Assembly (NCBI GenBank): GCA_020746875.1
Contig: JAGTJL010000015.1
Coordinates: 1,240,001 to 1,304,000, forward strand
DNA: 64,000 nt
Source: Rhexocercosporidium sp. MPI-PUGE-AT-0058
Taxonomy: Eukaryota > Ascomycota > Leotiomycetes > Helotiales
Reading direction: 5' to 3'
The notes beneath the pieces are model-generated. The model worked only from the letters and a program-made list of their open reading frames with translations. It was not told the DNA's origin and did not search any database. The position numbers and the translations under genes were made by a program. Shown here piece after piece: positions 10,610 to 20,267 of this stretch (position 1 is its first letter; each line of letters starts with the position of its first letter).

Positions 10610-11681
10610 TTAATCTACAATAAACAAACTCCCATTTTTCACTGCCTTGATATCCTCCCGATTATGGATCTTAGTCTTCCTCTTGACCGCCCAATCATGT
10701 ATCCTATCAAAGTTCCTGCACATATGGCTTGTATCGGTCTTTAGTATTATTCGATTCCCAATCAAATACCACTCCATAGGTGTGAGATCAGAATGGCATT
10801 GAATTGCTTGGCGTAAGTGGTTGATGCAATGTCCTGTTAAATGATTAGATATGTTTGGGTTTAAATCTAAACAGCGAAGGTACCTAAGTGGTCTTGTCGA
10901 GAAGGGTTCTTGGAGTTTGGAGGAGTGTTGTAGTATTCTGGGTATAAAGCTTCACGGACACGATTCTTGCACATCGACTTGTGTTAGCGACTAGGTGGGC
11001 TAACGAAACATATGTAGTTGAGGGAGGGAGGCCAAGAGGGTACTTACGAGACAATGTAACGAATGGAAAACTTCTAATCCAGAAAAGTAATCTCCTGATC
11101 CGGGCCACTGGAACGTCGAATCGCCCAAATCTGCTTCTGAAGGTTCGAATGCGATGTTCAAACCTTCATTCATTAGAAAGTATTAGTCAGCAGCGTCCTG
11201 TTTTATCTTGTTGTCTGATTTTGGGGTATTTACATACCTTCCAAAAGAGAATGCCACGCATCGTCTACAGCTGGTGATGGCAACCCGCCATACGTATCGC
11301 CCCGACCGTCTGTAAAGTAGTTTCCGTGCACATCGACCTGAATCTCGCCGCTAAAGGTACGTTGTATTATCTCAATTTCGGGCTTTGCTGGATCTGCATT
11401 GATGTATTGTAAGCTAACTTCGTAAGTAGTGTAGAGAGTATTGGGAGCGTCCTACCTAATTCCAACGTAAATCCACTCTCATATGAATGTTTTATTTTGT
11501 TGTCAGAGAATAGCCAGTACGCAACGCCAGTGCAGATGACCAAGAGGTTGATGACAAGAGAAATGAGGAGTAAGATATGGCGAGGAGAGTTCCTCTGATT
11601 GGTTTTGCGTGGGAAGTGGTTCAGTTGGTGTAAAAGACCGTCCGAAGGGTCCATCCCGTTTAGTTCTTCTTCATGATACAT
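10610..11681 (-). CDS. UstYa/DUF3328-like oxidase, classical type
   Basis: Five exons encode 271 aa. Introns are 11394-11455, 11164-11237, 10978-11047 and 10834-10883, and all splice junctions keep frame. A cytoplasmic N-tail is followed by one membrane helix (LLLISLVINLLVICTGVAYW, residues ~38-57). The lumenal domain has the IQRTFSGE and LPSPAVDDAWHSLLEG motifs and the two family signatures HSLHC and HLGHCINHLRQ, then QCHSDLTP and the terminal HMCRNFDRIHDW. UstYa proteins in ustiloxin, asperipin and cyclochlorotine pathways carry out oxidative cyclisation or hydroxylation of peptide side chains. The HxxHC pairs are thought to bind the metal. It shares a 196-bp head-to-head promoter with the gene at 11878; that promoter holds a CTCGGTCCGGA site. 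Confidence 0.9.
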
Positions 11682-11815
11682 TGCAGAGATTTTAGCAATG
11701 GGCTATGAAAAAAATCTGTACGGATTGTAGATATTGTGAGTAGGGACAGATTCTGAATGAGGTTTGAGTTTTGGTCATTTCGGAGTAACTGTTTGCCGAA
11801 TCAACAGATCCGAGA

Positions 11816-11826
11816 CTCGGTCCGGA
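11816..11826 (+). promoter_or_regulatory. Candidate operator CTCGGTCCGGA
   Basis: Contains CGG-T-CCG, a palindromic pair of CGG triplets of the kind bound by Zn2Cys6 dimers. It lies inside the 196-bp promoter shared by the UstYa-like genes at 10610-11681 and 11878-12642. The same 11-mer occurs exactly at 34203-34213 and inverted at 21738-21748. Confidence 0.55.
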
Positions 11827-11877
11827 TTAAAATTCTCTGGAAATGAAAATTGAATCTGATGAACCCAGCGCAAATCA

Positions 11878-12642
11878 ATGTTGCGCAATGATCCAATTTG
11901 TGTCTTTTCAATAATGTTCTCATTCTGGTGGAAAAAAACAATCGACAATTTTCGTCATCGGAGATTAAGATCGGACGAGAAGGAATACGATACCATTCAC
12001 CCGAACTTAGACGGAGACGATCTACAATTCATCGACGATAACCGTGGGACTGATAACCTAACAATTTCTCGCATCTGGTATTGCAGTTTACAAGTTGTCA
12101 TATTCCTGATAACCGTTTTGATCACATTGGGATTGACAACTCCGGTACCCACCAACCTCCACAATACGATCCTGACACCAGACGAGAAATCTTTCCCCTC
12201 GGGTCATTTAACGTGGACTCAAAACTTCACGCCTTTGCCATGTGGAAGTACGCCTACAGAAGCCCTCACCAAAGGCTGCCACTTCGATCTCGTCGCCACA
12301 GCCTGGTTACCCCCAAAATGTATCGATTATGAGCTTGCAGCAGAATTCGCAGCACTTCATTCTTGGCAGTATTATTCACACCGGAATGGTACAAACCCCT
12401 TGCCAAATGATGCGGATATGCTCGGAATGGTGACAGGGAATATCTGGACGACAGATCGATGGCATGCGGCTCACTGTCTTTATATGTGGAAGAAGTTGAA
12501 TCGAGCACTTGTTAGGGGATGGATGACGGACGCAGAAACGGTGAAACTAGCACACACTGATCATTGTGTCAAGAATATTTTGAATATGGGGAATCCGGAT
12601 GTTATTAGAGGTGTCATGGAGGTTATTTATCCGCCCTGCTAG
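11878..12642 (+). CDS. Divergent UstYa-like membrane protein (two HxxHC motifs)
   Basis: A single-exon frame of 254 aa. The cytoplasmic tail is about 65 residues and is followed by a membrane helix (VVIFLITVLITLGLTTPV). The lumenal part has a cysteine-rich head, CGSTPTEALTKGCHFD and WLPPKCIDYELAAEF, then W.T.RWHAAHCLYMWKKL and HTDHCVKNIL. The two HxxHC motifs are spaced as in UstYa proteins, but the preceding C...EA...GC...W.P..C block is not in the classical family. It is shared with the proteins at 20451-21362 and 33254-34012. I infer an oxidase or partner of the UstYa enzymes. An internal ATG at 11914 is a possible alternative start. It is divergent from the gene at 10610-11681 and shares its operator. 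Confidence 0.72.
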   Translation: MLRNDPICVFSIMFSFWWKKTIDNFRHRRLRSDEKEYDTIHPNLDGDDLQFIDDNRGTDNLTISRIWYCSLQVVIFLITVLITLGLTTPVPTNLHNTILTPDEKSFPSGHLTWTQNFTPLPCGSTPTEALTKGCHFDLVATAWLPPKCIDYELAAEFAALHSWQYYSHRNGTNPLPNDADMLGMVTGNIWTTDRWHAAHCLYMWKKLNRALVRGWMTDAETVKLAHTDHCVKNILNMGNPDVIRGVMEVIYPPC

Positions 12643-13067
12643 TATCTGAGGTGGTTCATTGTTGACTAGTTTTGCGTTGTTCAGTACGCAACATAGTTCT
12701 TAGCGTTGGACTGTGGGAAGGCTGTCAAAGATGGTGGAAGTTCGTGGAGCCATAGATCTGAATGTATGCCTTTCCATACAACTGTTGAGTTTCAAAACTT
12801 CCACTTAGTTGGCTTCTCTACAGCGATCATTGAGAGAGAACTCGGAACCTAAAACTCCAGGTTCCGGCATCCGAGCTGATCGCTCTATGTGCAGTGGCCG
12901 GACCGGATCTTACCCAGACAGTGAATCCTAATTCCGAATTAGGTACCGAGGGGTTCAGTGTTGAGCTGGAGACTTGAGAGTGGGAGTATGCCATGAAATC
13001 TTGTCTTCAAATTGGCAATTTTAACTGACCTATCTTCTATCTGACACACCTTCTATTAGGATTAAAC
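12643..13067. other. Promoter region of the MFS transporter
   Basis: Non-coding. It carries the inverted CGGTCCG-type site at 12897-12907, about 160 nt before the MFS start codon. Confidence 0.45.
12897..12907 (-). promoter_or_regulatory. Candidate operator, inverted (GCCGGACCGGA)
   Basis: The minus strand reads TCCGGTCCGGC, with CGG-T-CCG at the centre. It sits about 160 nt upstream of the MFS gene start at 13068, which suggests co-regulation with the UstYa-like genes. Confidence 0.5.
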
Positions 13068-14785
13068 ATGGATAACAACAAAGATTCAGAAAGAGTTCCG
13101 TTTGTCGAGAAGTTGATGATATTGGACTGTGAATCGATGATGGCCAAAAAAAGAAGACGCGGATGGGATTTGATAATTCTCACGATGCCATTCTTTGGGC
13201 AAGTAAAAGTCTCATAAATAAATCCTGAAAACAATCTAATAACGAGTCTTTTGCAGTCTCCAGTTGGCTTGGACTACGCAACAAGTCTATGGCGTCCCTT
13301 ACCTATCTTCTCTTGGAGTTCCTGATGGGCAAATTCCCATCTTCGTACTCTCTGGGCCTCTGGCTGGTCTTGTAGCACCACCACTTATCGCTGCTCTCAG
13401 TAACATCTGTCAGAGTCGATGGGGAAAGCGCACACCCTTCATTTTCGTCGGCGGCATTGGCACCATCATTTCCTTTCTGTTTCTTGCTGGGGCCGAATCT
13501 ATTGCACTCAACGTCACAAGTCCATATAAAGCAAAACAAGCATCCCATATCATCGCCGGCTTGAGTATCTATGCTCTCAACTTCTCCATCCAACCACTCC
13601 AGCTAGGTCTCCGAGCATCTGTAATTGACCACTTCGAGCCACACGACCAACCAGTTGCCAATCTTTACATCGGCAGCTTCTCATCTTTAGGATCTGTCTT
13701 CGTTGCCATTGTTGGGCTAGAATATAACCCGCCGTTTTGGGACCTAGGTGTTGTGGTGGTCGCTACATTGGGATTGTTGTTGTGTTTCTCGGCTCTGCTT
13801 AGCCCCCTAAAAGTGGTCTTAGAGCAGTCGCGCGAAACCAGTGCCCAACGGTCAAATCGGTCTCTGTCGACACCTGCGGTATCTATATCGTTACGTTCTT
13901 GTGCTTCTAAAGTTGTCCGCAAGCTGTGTTATCTGCCACCGATGACAAAAAGAACGTGTATCGTGCAATTGGTGTCGTGGTTCGCGTGGTTCTTGGTCCT
14001 CAATTATACGAGCGCGTGAGTGTTTTTACCTTGACAGTTGTCACAGAACTATAACTTAGGCAAATTCTGACCTCAATTCTTCTCTATAGACTTGTATCCC
14101 GTACATGTAAGGCTCTACCAAAGGAAATGGAAATAAGACTGACCTCTGTTCAGACAGTAGGCTACCGACTCCATCGGGCAATGTCATATCCCGTGTGGCT
14201 GTTCTCTTCTACAGTACGGCACTTGTTACTCTTGCTGCTGCTTCAATAGTCCGGTGGCTTTCGCAAGAGAGGGCACATGACAAAGCCGACCATTTCACAG
14301 ACCACGAGTCCAAACGCCATCACGGGAATGGGCAACTAACCCGTACTCAGCACATCCTCATATGGTGGGTTTGGAAGCCGTGTCTCGTGGCACTTGCCAC
14401 CTTTCTCTCCATAACCTGCTTTGTCATTATTGTATTTCCTAAACCATCTCCGCACGCCGCTAACGCAATATCGATTCTTCTTGGTGTCAACGGGATGTTC
14501 TTCGCCATGGCAAACTGGGTTCCGTATGCCCTCATTGCTGACGAGGCGTCTACCCGAGCCAGGGCTTACGCAATGATTGCAGTTGAAGGTGACGATGTTG
14601 ACGACAAGGATGATACACCGAGGCTCCTAGCTGTGCACAATATGGCTATTACAGCACCCCAAATAGTAGCGTCTATTGCGAGTTATATGTTAATGCAAGG
14701 AATGGAAGTATTAGGGCTCGAGCAACATGTGGTCTGGGTCTTTGCTATGTGCATTCCGTTCGCAATCTGGTCGGCATGTCTGTAG
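13068..14785 (+). CDS. MFS transporter of GPH/sucrose-H+ symporter (SUT-like) type
   Basis: Predicted 512 aa from four exons. Introns are 13199-13256, 14016-14089 and 14107-14153; exon 3 is only 17 nt. The exon 1-2 junction restores FFGLQLAWTTQQVYGVPYL, the hallmark first helix of SUT/GPH carriers (usual: GLQ..W..E...GTPYL...G). Intron 1 must then begin GCAAGT, a GC-AG intron. The loop 2-3 motif SRWGKRTPFIFVG matches the R.GRRRP/F motif. About 10-12 membrane helices are visible, with a long central loop and GVNGMFFAMANWVPYALIADE near the C-terminus. Members move sugars or glycosides with protons. Here the shared operator upstream suggests a role in the cluster, for example export of the peptide or sugar uptake; that is inference. 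Confidence 0.85.
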
Positions 14786-15156
14786 TTGGTGGGAAATGCT
14801 GCCTAGACGTTGTAACTAGTACGATAGATCTGCATGACGCCAGTTGCGGAGTTCTGTTACAGAACATAAGGAAGTTCTGTACCCACACATGTTTCGCGCG
14901 CAATGACATATCGCACCGCTCTAGATGTTGGTGTCTTGGTAGGTAGCATGAATCACCATAAGACTTCATGTTAGATACTATTTAATTTCTAGTCTTCCTT
15001 CTCATACTCCGAAGAAAACAAAAATTAGATCATTTTCTCACATATTCCTGAGTAAGGTAGTGGAATTTAACATAATCTTGGCAAAAATTGACGAAAATGA
15101 GGATGATATGTATTGTGATGTGATTTAGTGCTAGTGTTTCATGCGAAGCTCACACT
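14786..15156. other. Convergent intergenic region
   Basis: 3' flanks of the MFS gene and of the minus-strand UstYa-like gene. No coding signal or motif seen. Confidence 0.4.
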
Positions 15157-15947
15157 TTAGCGTAATTCTAGATTATCTAGGTCTTGGAGTCCAACATGAT
15201 CCAAAAGTAATCGCCAATCTTTACATTCATGAACAACCCCTTGACCATCTGTCTCTTTATACCCCTTTCCCAGCGGTTCCAAGGTCATGTCAGCTGCGCA
15301 GAGGATATCCTACATAGTCAGAACGACTCTGATTGAAATGAAGAATCAGTACCTGACAACATACCTGCCGGAGAAAGTCAAAGCAATGCTGCAAATGATT
15401 CGCATTGATAGTAAGCTTGCCATTTACCTTCGGATCACCAGTATTGGTTGTTTCCGCTCTCGTGACATCTGTGAGAAACAACACAAACTCTTCTCGGATA
15501 GCTATTATACAGTGCATTTTATCTGGACTCCTTAGATTAGCGTTGCTAGATTATTGGTCTGTCTAATAGAATGTGCAAATAGAATATAAGGAGTACAGAA
15601 ACTAAAAAGACATTTGAAGAGAGCAACTCTCCTAAAGTAATGGAGCACTTACGGAATACATCGATACCTCTTGGGAACTGGTCGCCTTTGTTGTCCTGCC
15701 ACTTCGTATCCCACCATACTTTGTTTACCATGCCGGACCAGTGACCCTGAGCTTTCGGACTATCAAAATCTTTGAGTTCAGGGCGGTCGAAAAACATGTA
15801 GCTCCGCATTGGTAAATCGATCGGCCAGCGAGAGATGGGCTGCGTCCAACGAATATGAAAAACGACAGCGAGCAAGATGCATGTCGCCGTGAGGAGGGCA
15901 CTCCACCAAGGAAGCTTGCTGATTCTTGGTTTTTCAAATTCCGTCAT
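15157..15947 (-). CDS. UstYa/DUF3328-like oxidase, classical type
   Basis: Three exons encode 201 aa. Introns are 15523-15652 (130 nt, long for this locus) and 15310-15364. The splice GTATTCC|ATAAAATGCAC restores DVFHKMHCIIAIREEF, giving the first HxxHC motif, which fixed the acceptor choice. A single membrane helix lies at residues ~14-31. The second motif is HLQHCFDFLRQ, continued after intron 2 by DILCAADMTLEPL and VVHECKDWRLL. These are all standard UstYa blocks. At 201 aa it is near the short end of the family. An in-frame extension upstream of ATG 15947 is open but lacks conservation. It is head-to-head with the gene at 16319 and shares two CGGTCCG sites. Confidence 0.88.
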
Positions 15948-16183
15948 GATTTCTCTGAGTACTTTGAGGGGCTTGAATTTGGTAAGCAAGCAAGTAGTCT
16001 GTTTGTAAAGTAATAATGCCAGAACCGGAAAAGGCAGCGAGAAAACTTGTATCCATAAAAATTTGCAAATAGTACTGCCTCTTTGTTCAGTGGCCAGTTT
16101 TGAGAAGGGATGATGAAAATTTTGTCTTTTCAACGGCGGTTTCTTCCAAGATAGGTCGCAGTAAGATAGGTCCAGTGTGCGAT

Positions 16184-16194
16184 ATCGGTCCGGG
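16184..16194 (+). promoter_or_regulatory. Candidate operator ATCGGTCCGGG
   Basis: CGG-T-CCG core at 16186-16192 in the shared promoter of two UstYa-like genes, paired with the site at 16211. Confidence 0.5.
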
Positions 16195-16210
16195 TGAAAT
16201 AGTTCCAGAA

Positions 16211-16221
16211 CCCGGTCCGGA
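16211..16221 (+). promoter_or_regulatory. Candidate operator CCCGGTCCGGA
   Basis: Ten of eleven bases match the CTCGGTCCGGA consensus. It is about 98 nt upstream of the start at 16319 and is also in the promoter of the divergent gene at 15947. Confidence 0.55.
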
Positions 16222-16318
16222 GTTGCCCCAGAAGTAGACACACGAACATCTATGATACTCTATTTCTCTTGTCCTAGAAGAAACATACTGACCAAGAACA
16301 AGTTTGAAAAGGACCAAA

Positions 16319-17047
16319 ATGTTCAAGCCTATCTATGTCATTTTTGTCCTCCTTGCATCCATCGCATTTCTCTGGCTCTCCTACATTGGGCCACCGCCAC
16401 CCGTCGTCCATCAAAATATCTACCTCCCGTATCTAGAATCCAAACCAACTTTTCTACTAGGAAATCTCTCTTATAGAGCGTTTGACAAGTCTGCTGAGCA
16501 ACTATGGGACGACCTTGTTCCGGCCAACAACGGAGCCGTGATCGCGACCAACATTACTAGTGGTTTCCACCTGTGGGCGATACCAGCAATGTTCCACCAG
16601 CTACGGTGCCTTCGCGATATACGCACATATTTTATCGCAACTTCCCTGTCCTGGAATGAAGCACAGAAATTCATGAGTGAAAGAGGCCCCGGTTCACCTT
16701 ATGACAATGTGGCGTACTGTTTTAATTATGTTCGACAAGTATGTCTCTTCAATCAAACCACGATTGCCCAATCCTGAATTATGTTCGATGGGTTTGGCTA
16801 AGACAATTCAAAGAGCATTCTCTGCCATGCCGATACAACCCTCCACCCAGTCGCACGGCTTACAGCTGACGTGAATATCGTTGATGGAAATGCGCTATGG
16901 CATATGTGTCGAGACCCTTCGGTACTATATCGGTGGGCTGAAAAGTCTGGGAAGCCAAGAAAGGTGGATATACCCAGAAAGATCCTGTGGAATATTCGCA
17001 AACTGATATATTTCACTAGGACCAATTACTCCGTGAGCATCCAATAG
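16319..17047 (+). CDS. UstYa/DUF3328-like protein with altered HxxHC motifs
   Basis: Two exons encode 217 aa with one intron at 16739-16813 (GTATGT...CAAAG, branch-like CTAAGAC). An N-terminal membrane helix (residues ~5-25) is followed by a lumenal domain with MFHQLRCLRDI, DNVAYCFNYVRQ, then SILCHADTTLHPV and HMCRDPSVLYRWAE. The fold-defining flanks are clearly UstYa. However, the first motif is HQLRC (second His is Arg) and the second is NVAYC (both His replaced, by Asn and Tyr). If the histidines bind metal, this protein may be catalytically weak, or may act as a non-catalytic partner. The sequence is otherwise intact, with no stops. It shares its promoter with the gene at 15157-15947. Confidence 0.85.
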
Positions 17048-17522
17048 TCGTCTCTCACCAATGAACAGACGGCACCCAGAAGTGCATGAAAGCTGATCCA
17101 TGGTTATTAATATTCCTTGAGGATTGCATGTTACACTGAGCTTAGTGGAAAGGTGTTTCCTCAATGCCAAGATCGCAAATTAGAGTGGGACTAGGGTTTT
17201 CAGAGGTAGTTTGTAATTAAACAATTCTTTGTGAAGTCGGCATTGCATCAGTAGAACGAAGCATATCTATTTTTTACTCATTGGGTATATTTTAGAGACT
17301 TGGACTGCTACGTGTGAATGCGAATCCTTCATCCAGATTCCCTAAAACTAGATATGCTAGACTGTTACACAACTGTAAGATACAGTCTCCTGGTTTGCTG
17401 TCATATTCACCCCTACACTTCTAGAGTTCATCTGCTATTGGGTTTTTTATAACATGAGATAGGTTTCGTAGCTAAATTAAGACTAAGACGCATACTTAAT
17501 AAATGCTCGAATCAAGTCCATA
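17048..17522. other. Convergent intergenic region
   Basis: 3' flanks of two convergent UstYa-like genes. AT-rich, no coding signal noticed. Confidence 0.4.
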
Positions 17523-18484
17523 TCAATGTGGATACCCGGTTTGTTCTGTCCCACGATTTTTCTCAGCCCACTTAAACACATCATCAAAGTTCCTACATAC
17601 ATGCAGTGACCCAAAGCCATCTGCTGCTGGCTTGTTTATATCTTCCTTCTGTCCTTCCAATGCCGTGTCCGCACAACACGTTAATGAGGTTTTGAGGTAT
17701 TCAAGGCAGTGCCGAATGTGATACATCATCATCCCCTCTTCATTGTTAGGCATACTACTCCCTCCGACTCCGACGTGCCCAGGGTGAGCAGAACTTTTGT
17801 AGCCGGTGTTTCTCGTTCTAAGCAAATTATCGAACTCTTCTGCCAGCACATGTAAGCAATGTAGCTGGTGAAATACTGCCACATTATACAAATCTTTCCC
17901 GCGAATCCGAATGGGATCTGGGAGTATTTTGCTTTGCCAGTCCGGGATTGACACGAAGCCTCCCCCAACTACAGTCCACACAACGTTAGCAATCTATTCA
18001 TATTCAGGTGGATTCAGTGATACGTTGAAACTTACTTGGCATCACCTGCTCCCAGCCCGGGTCGCTCATATTTAACGGGTCGAAGCTAAAATCTGGCGCA
18101 AAGAGCTTCGGCTCAGCTTGGACTGTAAATATGGTATGAGCGCCGTCTCTAACATAAACTGCGGTACTTACCTGCTGGTACAATGCCGTTTAATTCTCCT
18201 AAAGCCTCTGCATGACTCCACTGTTCCTGCCTCAGCTTCCGTAGCAGAATAGACTGCAGTAAAATCACCACAATTCCAAAAGCACAAGCGATGGTGATGA
18301 GAACAGCTCTACAGTATGTTGGCCCAGCTTTACGTATATGCCAAGATAGCAAATTTGGATGGCGCTCGTGTTTAGAAGAGTTCAGCGCCTCTAGTAGTTC
18401 GTTTGGTGCTCCGGCTTCGTCGAGAAATGGTCGTTCAAGAGAGGTATCAGTCTCGCGTCGTTGTGGGTAAGCTCCGAAAGCCAT
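17523..18484 (-). CDS. UstYa/DUF3328-like oxidase, classical type
   Basis: Three exons encode 281 aa, with introns at 18123-18171 and 17969-18035. A long cytoplasmic tail (about 50 residues) precedes the membrane helix (AVLITIACAFGIVVILLQSI). The lumenal domain reads FDPLNMSDPGWEQVMP and, after the splice, IGGGFVSIPDW, then YNVAVFHQLHCLHVLAEEF, MMMYHIRHCLEYLKTSL, CCADTALEG and LHVCRNFDDVFKWAEKN. Both HxxHC motifs are canonical. The gene is head-to-head with the peptide precursor at 18906. This is the tightest pairing between an enzyme and the precursor in the cluster, so it is a good candidate for the core cyclising enzyme. Confidence 0.92.
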
Positions 18485-18905
18485 TTCAACAGCAAGGGCC
18501 TGTTTGGCGTGGATACAAAATTTCTTTGTGGAAATTCCTTGTCAGTCTCTAGATCTGAAAATATCAGGCGCGATGTAGGCACAGGCGAAGTTCTTTGGTT
18601 GTGGGGTGTTCACTGTAGCTTCTCCCTATCTCACACCTCTGAGAATGTGGAACCGGATTTACTTTCGGAAATGGTGACAGATGTTGGAAGTAGTCCGGAG
18701 CAGAAATATCTTCGGACCGACACTCTAGGCTATTTTGCCTTCGGTTGATATGAGTAGGTCCAGACAATGAGCCTTCAAAAAGTACAAGGAATAACTCAAT
18801 CTCGCTGTTTCTAAGGCAGCAACCAAGATTTTCAAGCACACTACCCGAATTTCTCGCGCTCAATCAGCATCAGTTTACAGAAAATTCTTTAATACATCGA
18901 CGAAA
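18485..18905. other. Shared promoter of a UstYa-like gene and the peptide precursor
   Basis: 421 nt between two divergent start codons. It holds the CGGACCG site at 18713-18719 and a lone TCCGGA at 18694-18699. An open frame on the minus strand crosses part of it but has no similarity signal. Confidence 0.55.
18711..18720 (-). promoter_or_regulatory. Candidate operator, inverted (TTCGGACCGA)
   Basis: Minus strand TCGGTCCGAA with CGG-T-CCG core, about 190 nt upstream of the precursor start codon and in the promoter it shares with the UstYa-like gene at 18484. Confidence 0.5.
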
Positions 18906-19299
18906 ATGTTGTTCAGCAAGATGTTCATCACTTTGAACCTCCTGAGCGTCTCCCTAGCAGCCGCTCTTCCAATCCAGTAGGCATTCGGAGTGTCCTATGG
19001 CATACATTCCTAATCCTTTCATCATTAGGGCACAGAATAAGCAACGACAGTACCTCGCTGCATTTGCTGAAGACGAAGCTGCTTCGAAAGACAAGCGACA
19101 GTACCTCGCTGCATTTGCTGAGGATGAAGCTGCTTCGAAGGACAAGCGACAGTACCTCGCTGCATTTGCTGAGGATGAAGCTGCTTCGAAGGACAAGCGA
19201 CAGTACCTCGCTGCATTTGCTGAGGATGAAGCTGCTTCGAAGGACAAGCGACAGTATCTCGCTGCATTTGCTGAGGATGAACTTGATGACGCTTCTTAA
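18906..19299 (+). CDS. RiPP (dikaritin-type) precursor peptide with five Kex2-bounded repeats
   Basis: Two exons encode 113 aa. Exon 1 (18906-18976) is a signal peptide, MLFSK...SLAAALPIQ. The intron is 18977-19028 (GTAGGC...CATTAG, 52 nt, branch-like CCTAATCC). Exon 2 carries five tandem copies of a 17-residue unit, QYLAAFAEDEAASKDKR. Copies 2-5 are each preceded by KR, copy 1 by QR. The last copy diverges after AEDE to LDDAS and stops. Signal peptide plus identical cores separated by KR is the architecture of ustiloxin UstA, asperipin and phomopsin precursors, which enter the ER, are cut by Kex2 and are cyclised by UstYa-type enzymes through aromatic residues. Here the Tyr and Phe of QYLAAFA are the likely modified residues. 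The unit length is a multiple of three, so other frames are open too, but only this one gives signal, splice and KR sites. The product is not known to me. Confidence 0.9.
19048..19299 (+). repeat. Tandem 51-bp repeat coding the core peptides
   Basis: Five units start at 19048, 19099, 19150, 19201 and 19252. Units 2, 3 and 4 are identical at the nucleotide level. Unit 1 differs at a few silent positions (GAAGAC for GAGGAT, AAAGAC for AAGGAC). Unit 5 has TAT for TAC and a changed 3' end. The identity of the inner units suggests recent duplication or gene conversion. Confidence 0.95.
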
Positions 19300-20205
19300 A
19301 TGGTTAGTCTAAGCACGAAAGCTTATTGATACGTCTGCTCACTGTTGTTTAGCGTCATAATACCATACATCAAATTTGGCTTTGGTTTAAGTATGGAATA
19401 ATGATGACGGATGATGAGCTGGCATTACGCTATGGGGCATTTTCTTTAAAACGACAGGAGAGAGGAATGAAGATTGACATATTTAAAAATTTCCCTCATT
19501 CAAATATCACAGTGATTCAAATACCATGTTTCAGCTATGATTGTTTCATAATACGCTTTGTGAAAATTGTAGGAAGTCATGTAAACCAGTTGAAACCTGT
19601 TTTTTTTTCTGTATATATGCCACTCTGTTTTTTGAAGACAACCGCTAAGATTCGATAAAATCTCAAAATCTTCCAAGCTCGTTACTTCTAATTATGTTCT
19701 CATATCGCTCAAATCATACATTGAGTACCAAAGCAAGGGGACGGTGGTTCTCCGTCTGTCATCACATTTACTCTCGGTTACATATTGTAATACAGCCGAG
19801 GTAAAGCTCGTACCAACCGAGTTATCGGGACCAAAGACCACAGTATTCACCCTAAGTTATATACGCTCTACTTAGTACTGTACTGCACTTCTGTAATGAA
19901 TTACAACATTACACATATAAATATCAACCTTGATTTTGACCGAAACAAGAGTCCTGATATCACTAAAGCAAAGTCGAGTCCTTTCAAATCAGGGTTCTAC
20001 ATACGGGAACTAAGTTAATTTTACTGAATGAGGCTGAAGATTTGTAGATGAAACGAGATATTCGGAACTTCTGTGCATTTATATGTCATGTTACTTACTT
20101 ATAAGCCCTTTCAATATGATAAGATGGCTTTGGAATTTCGCGCGAAACAGGTTAGGGCCGGCCGTATGCTCTTTTCACTCCCGTATCAAGCTGTCCGAGG
20201 ACCGG

Positions 20206-20215
20206 CGCGGTCCGC
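20206..20215 (+). promoter_or_regulatory. Candidate operator CGCGGTCCGC
   Basis: CGG-T-CCG core at 20208-20214, about 240 nt upstream of the start at 20451. A perfect match exists only in the heptamer core. Confidence 0.4.
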
Positions 20216-20256
20216 AAGTTAAAAATACACAGTTTATCCGGCGTCCGGTCTTCCAG

Positions 20257-20267
20257 CTCGGTCCGGC
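20257..20267 (+). promoter_or_regulatory. Candidate operator CTCGGTCCGGC
   Basis: Ten of eleven bases match the consensus. It lies about 184 nt upstream of the divergent UstYa-like gene at 20451. Confidence 0.55.

Larger units (their letters stand above)
15948..16318. other. Shared divergent promoter of two UstYa-like genes
   Basis: 371 nt between the start codons of the genes at 15157-15947 and 16319-17047. It contains two candidate operators, at 16184-16194 and 16211-16221, 27 nt apart. Confidence 0.55.

Noticed and set aside
19048..19299. CRISPR array or non-coding minisatellite
   Set aside because: Eukaryotic context, no spacers between identical units, and the units encode Kex2-bounded peptides behind a signal peptide.
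18954..19312. Other long open frames, on both strands, over the 51-bp repeat
   Set aside because: The repeat length is a multiple of three, so any frame without a stop in one unit stays open. Only one frame has a signal peptide, a valid intron, KR sites and a stop just after the repeat.
19401..19658. 85-codon open frame downstream of the precursor
   Set aside because: No domain, no signal peptide, no KR sites, and AT-rich low-complexity composition.
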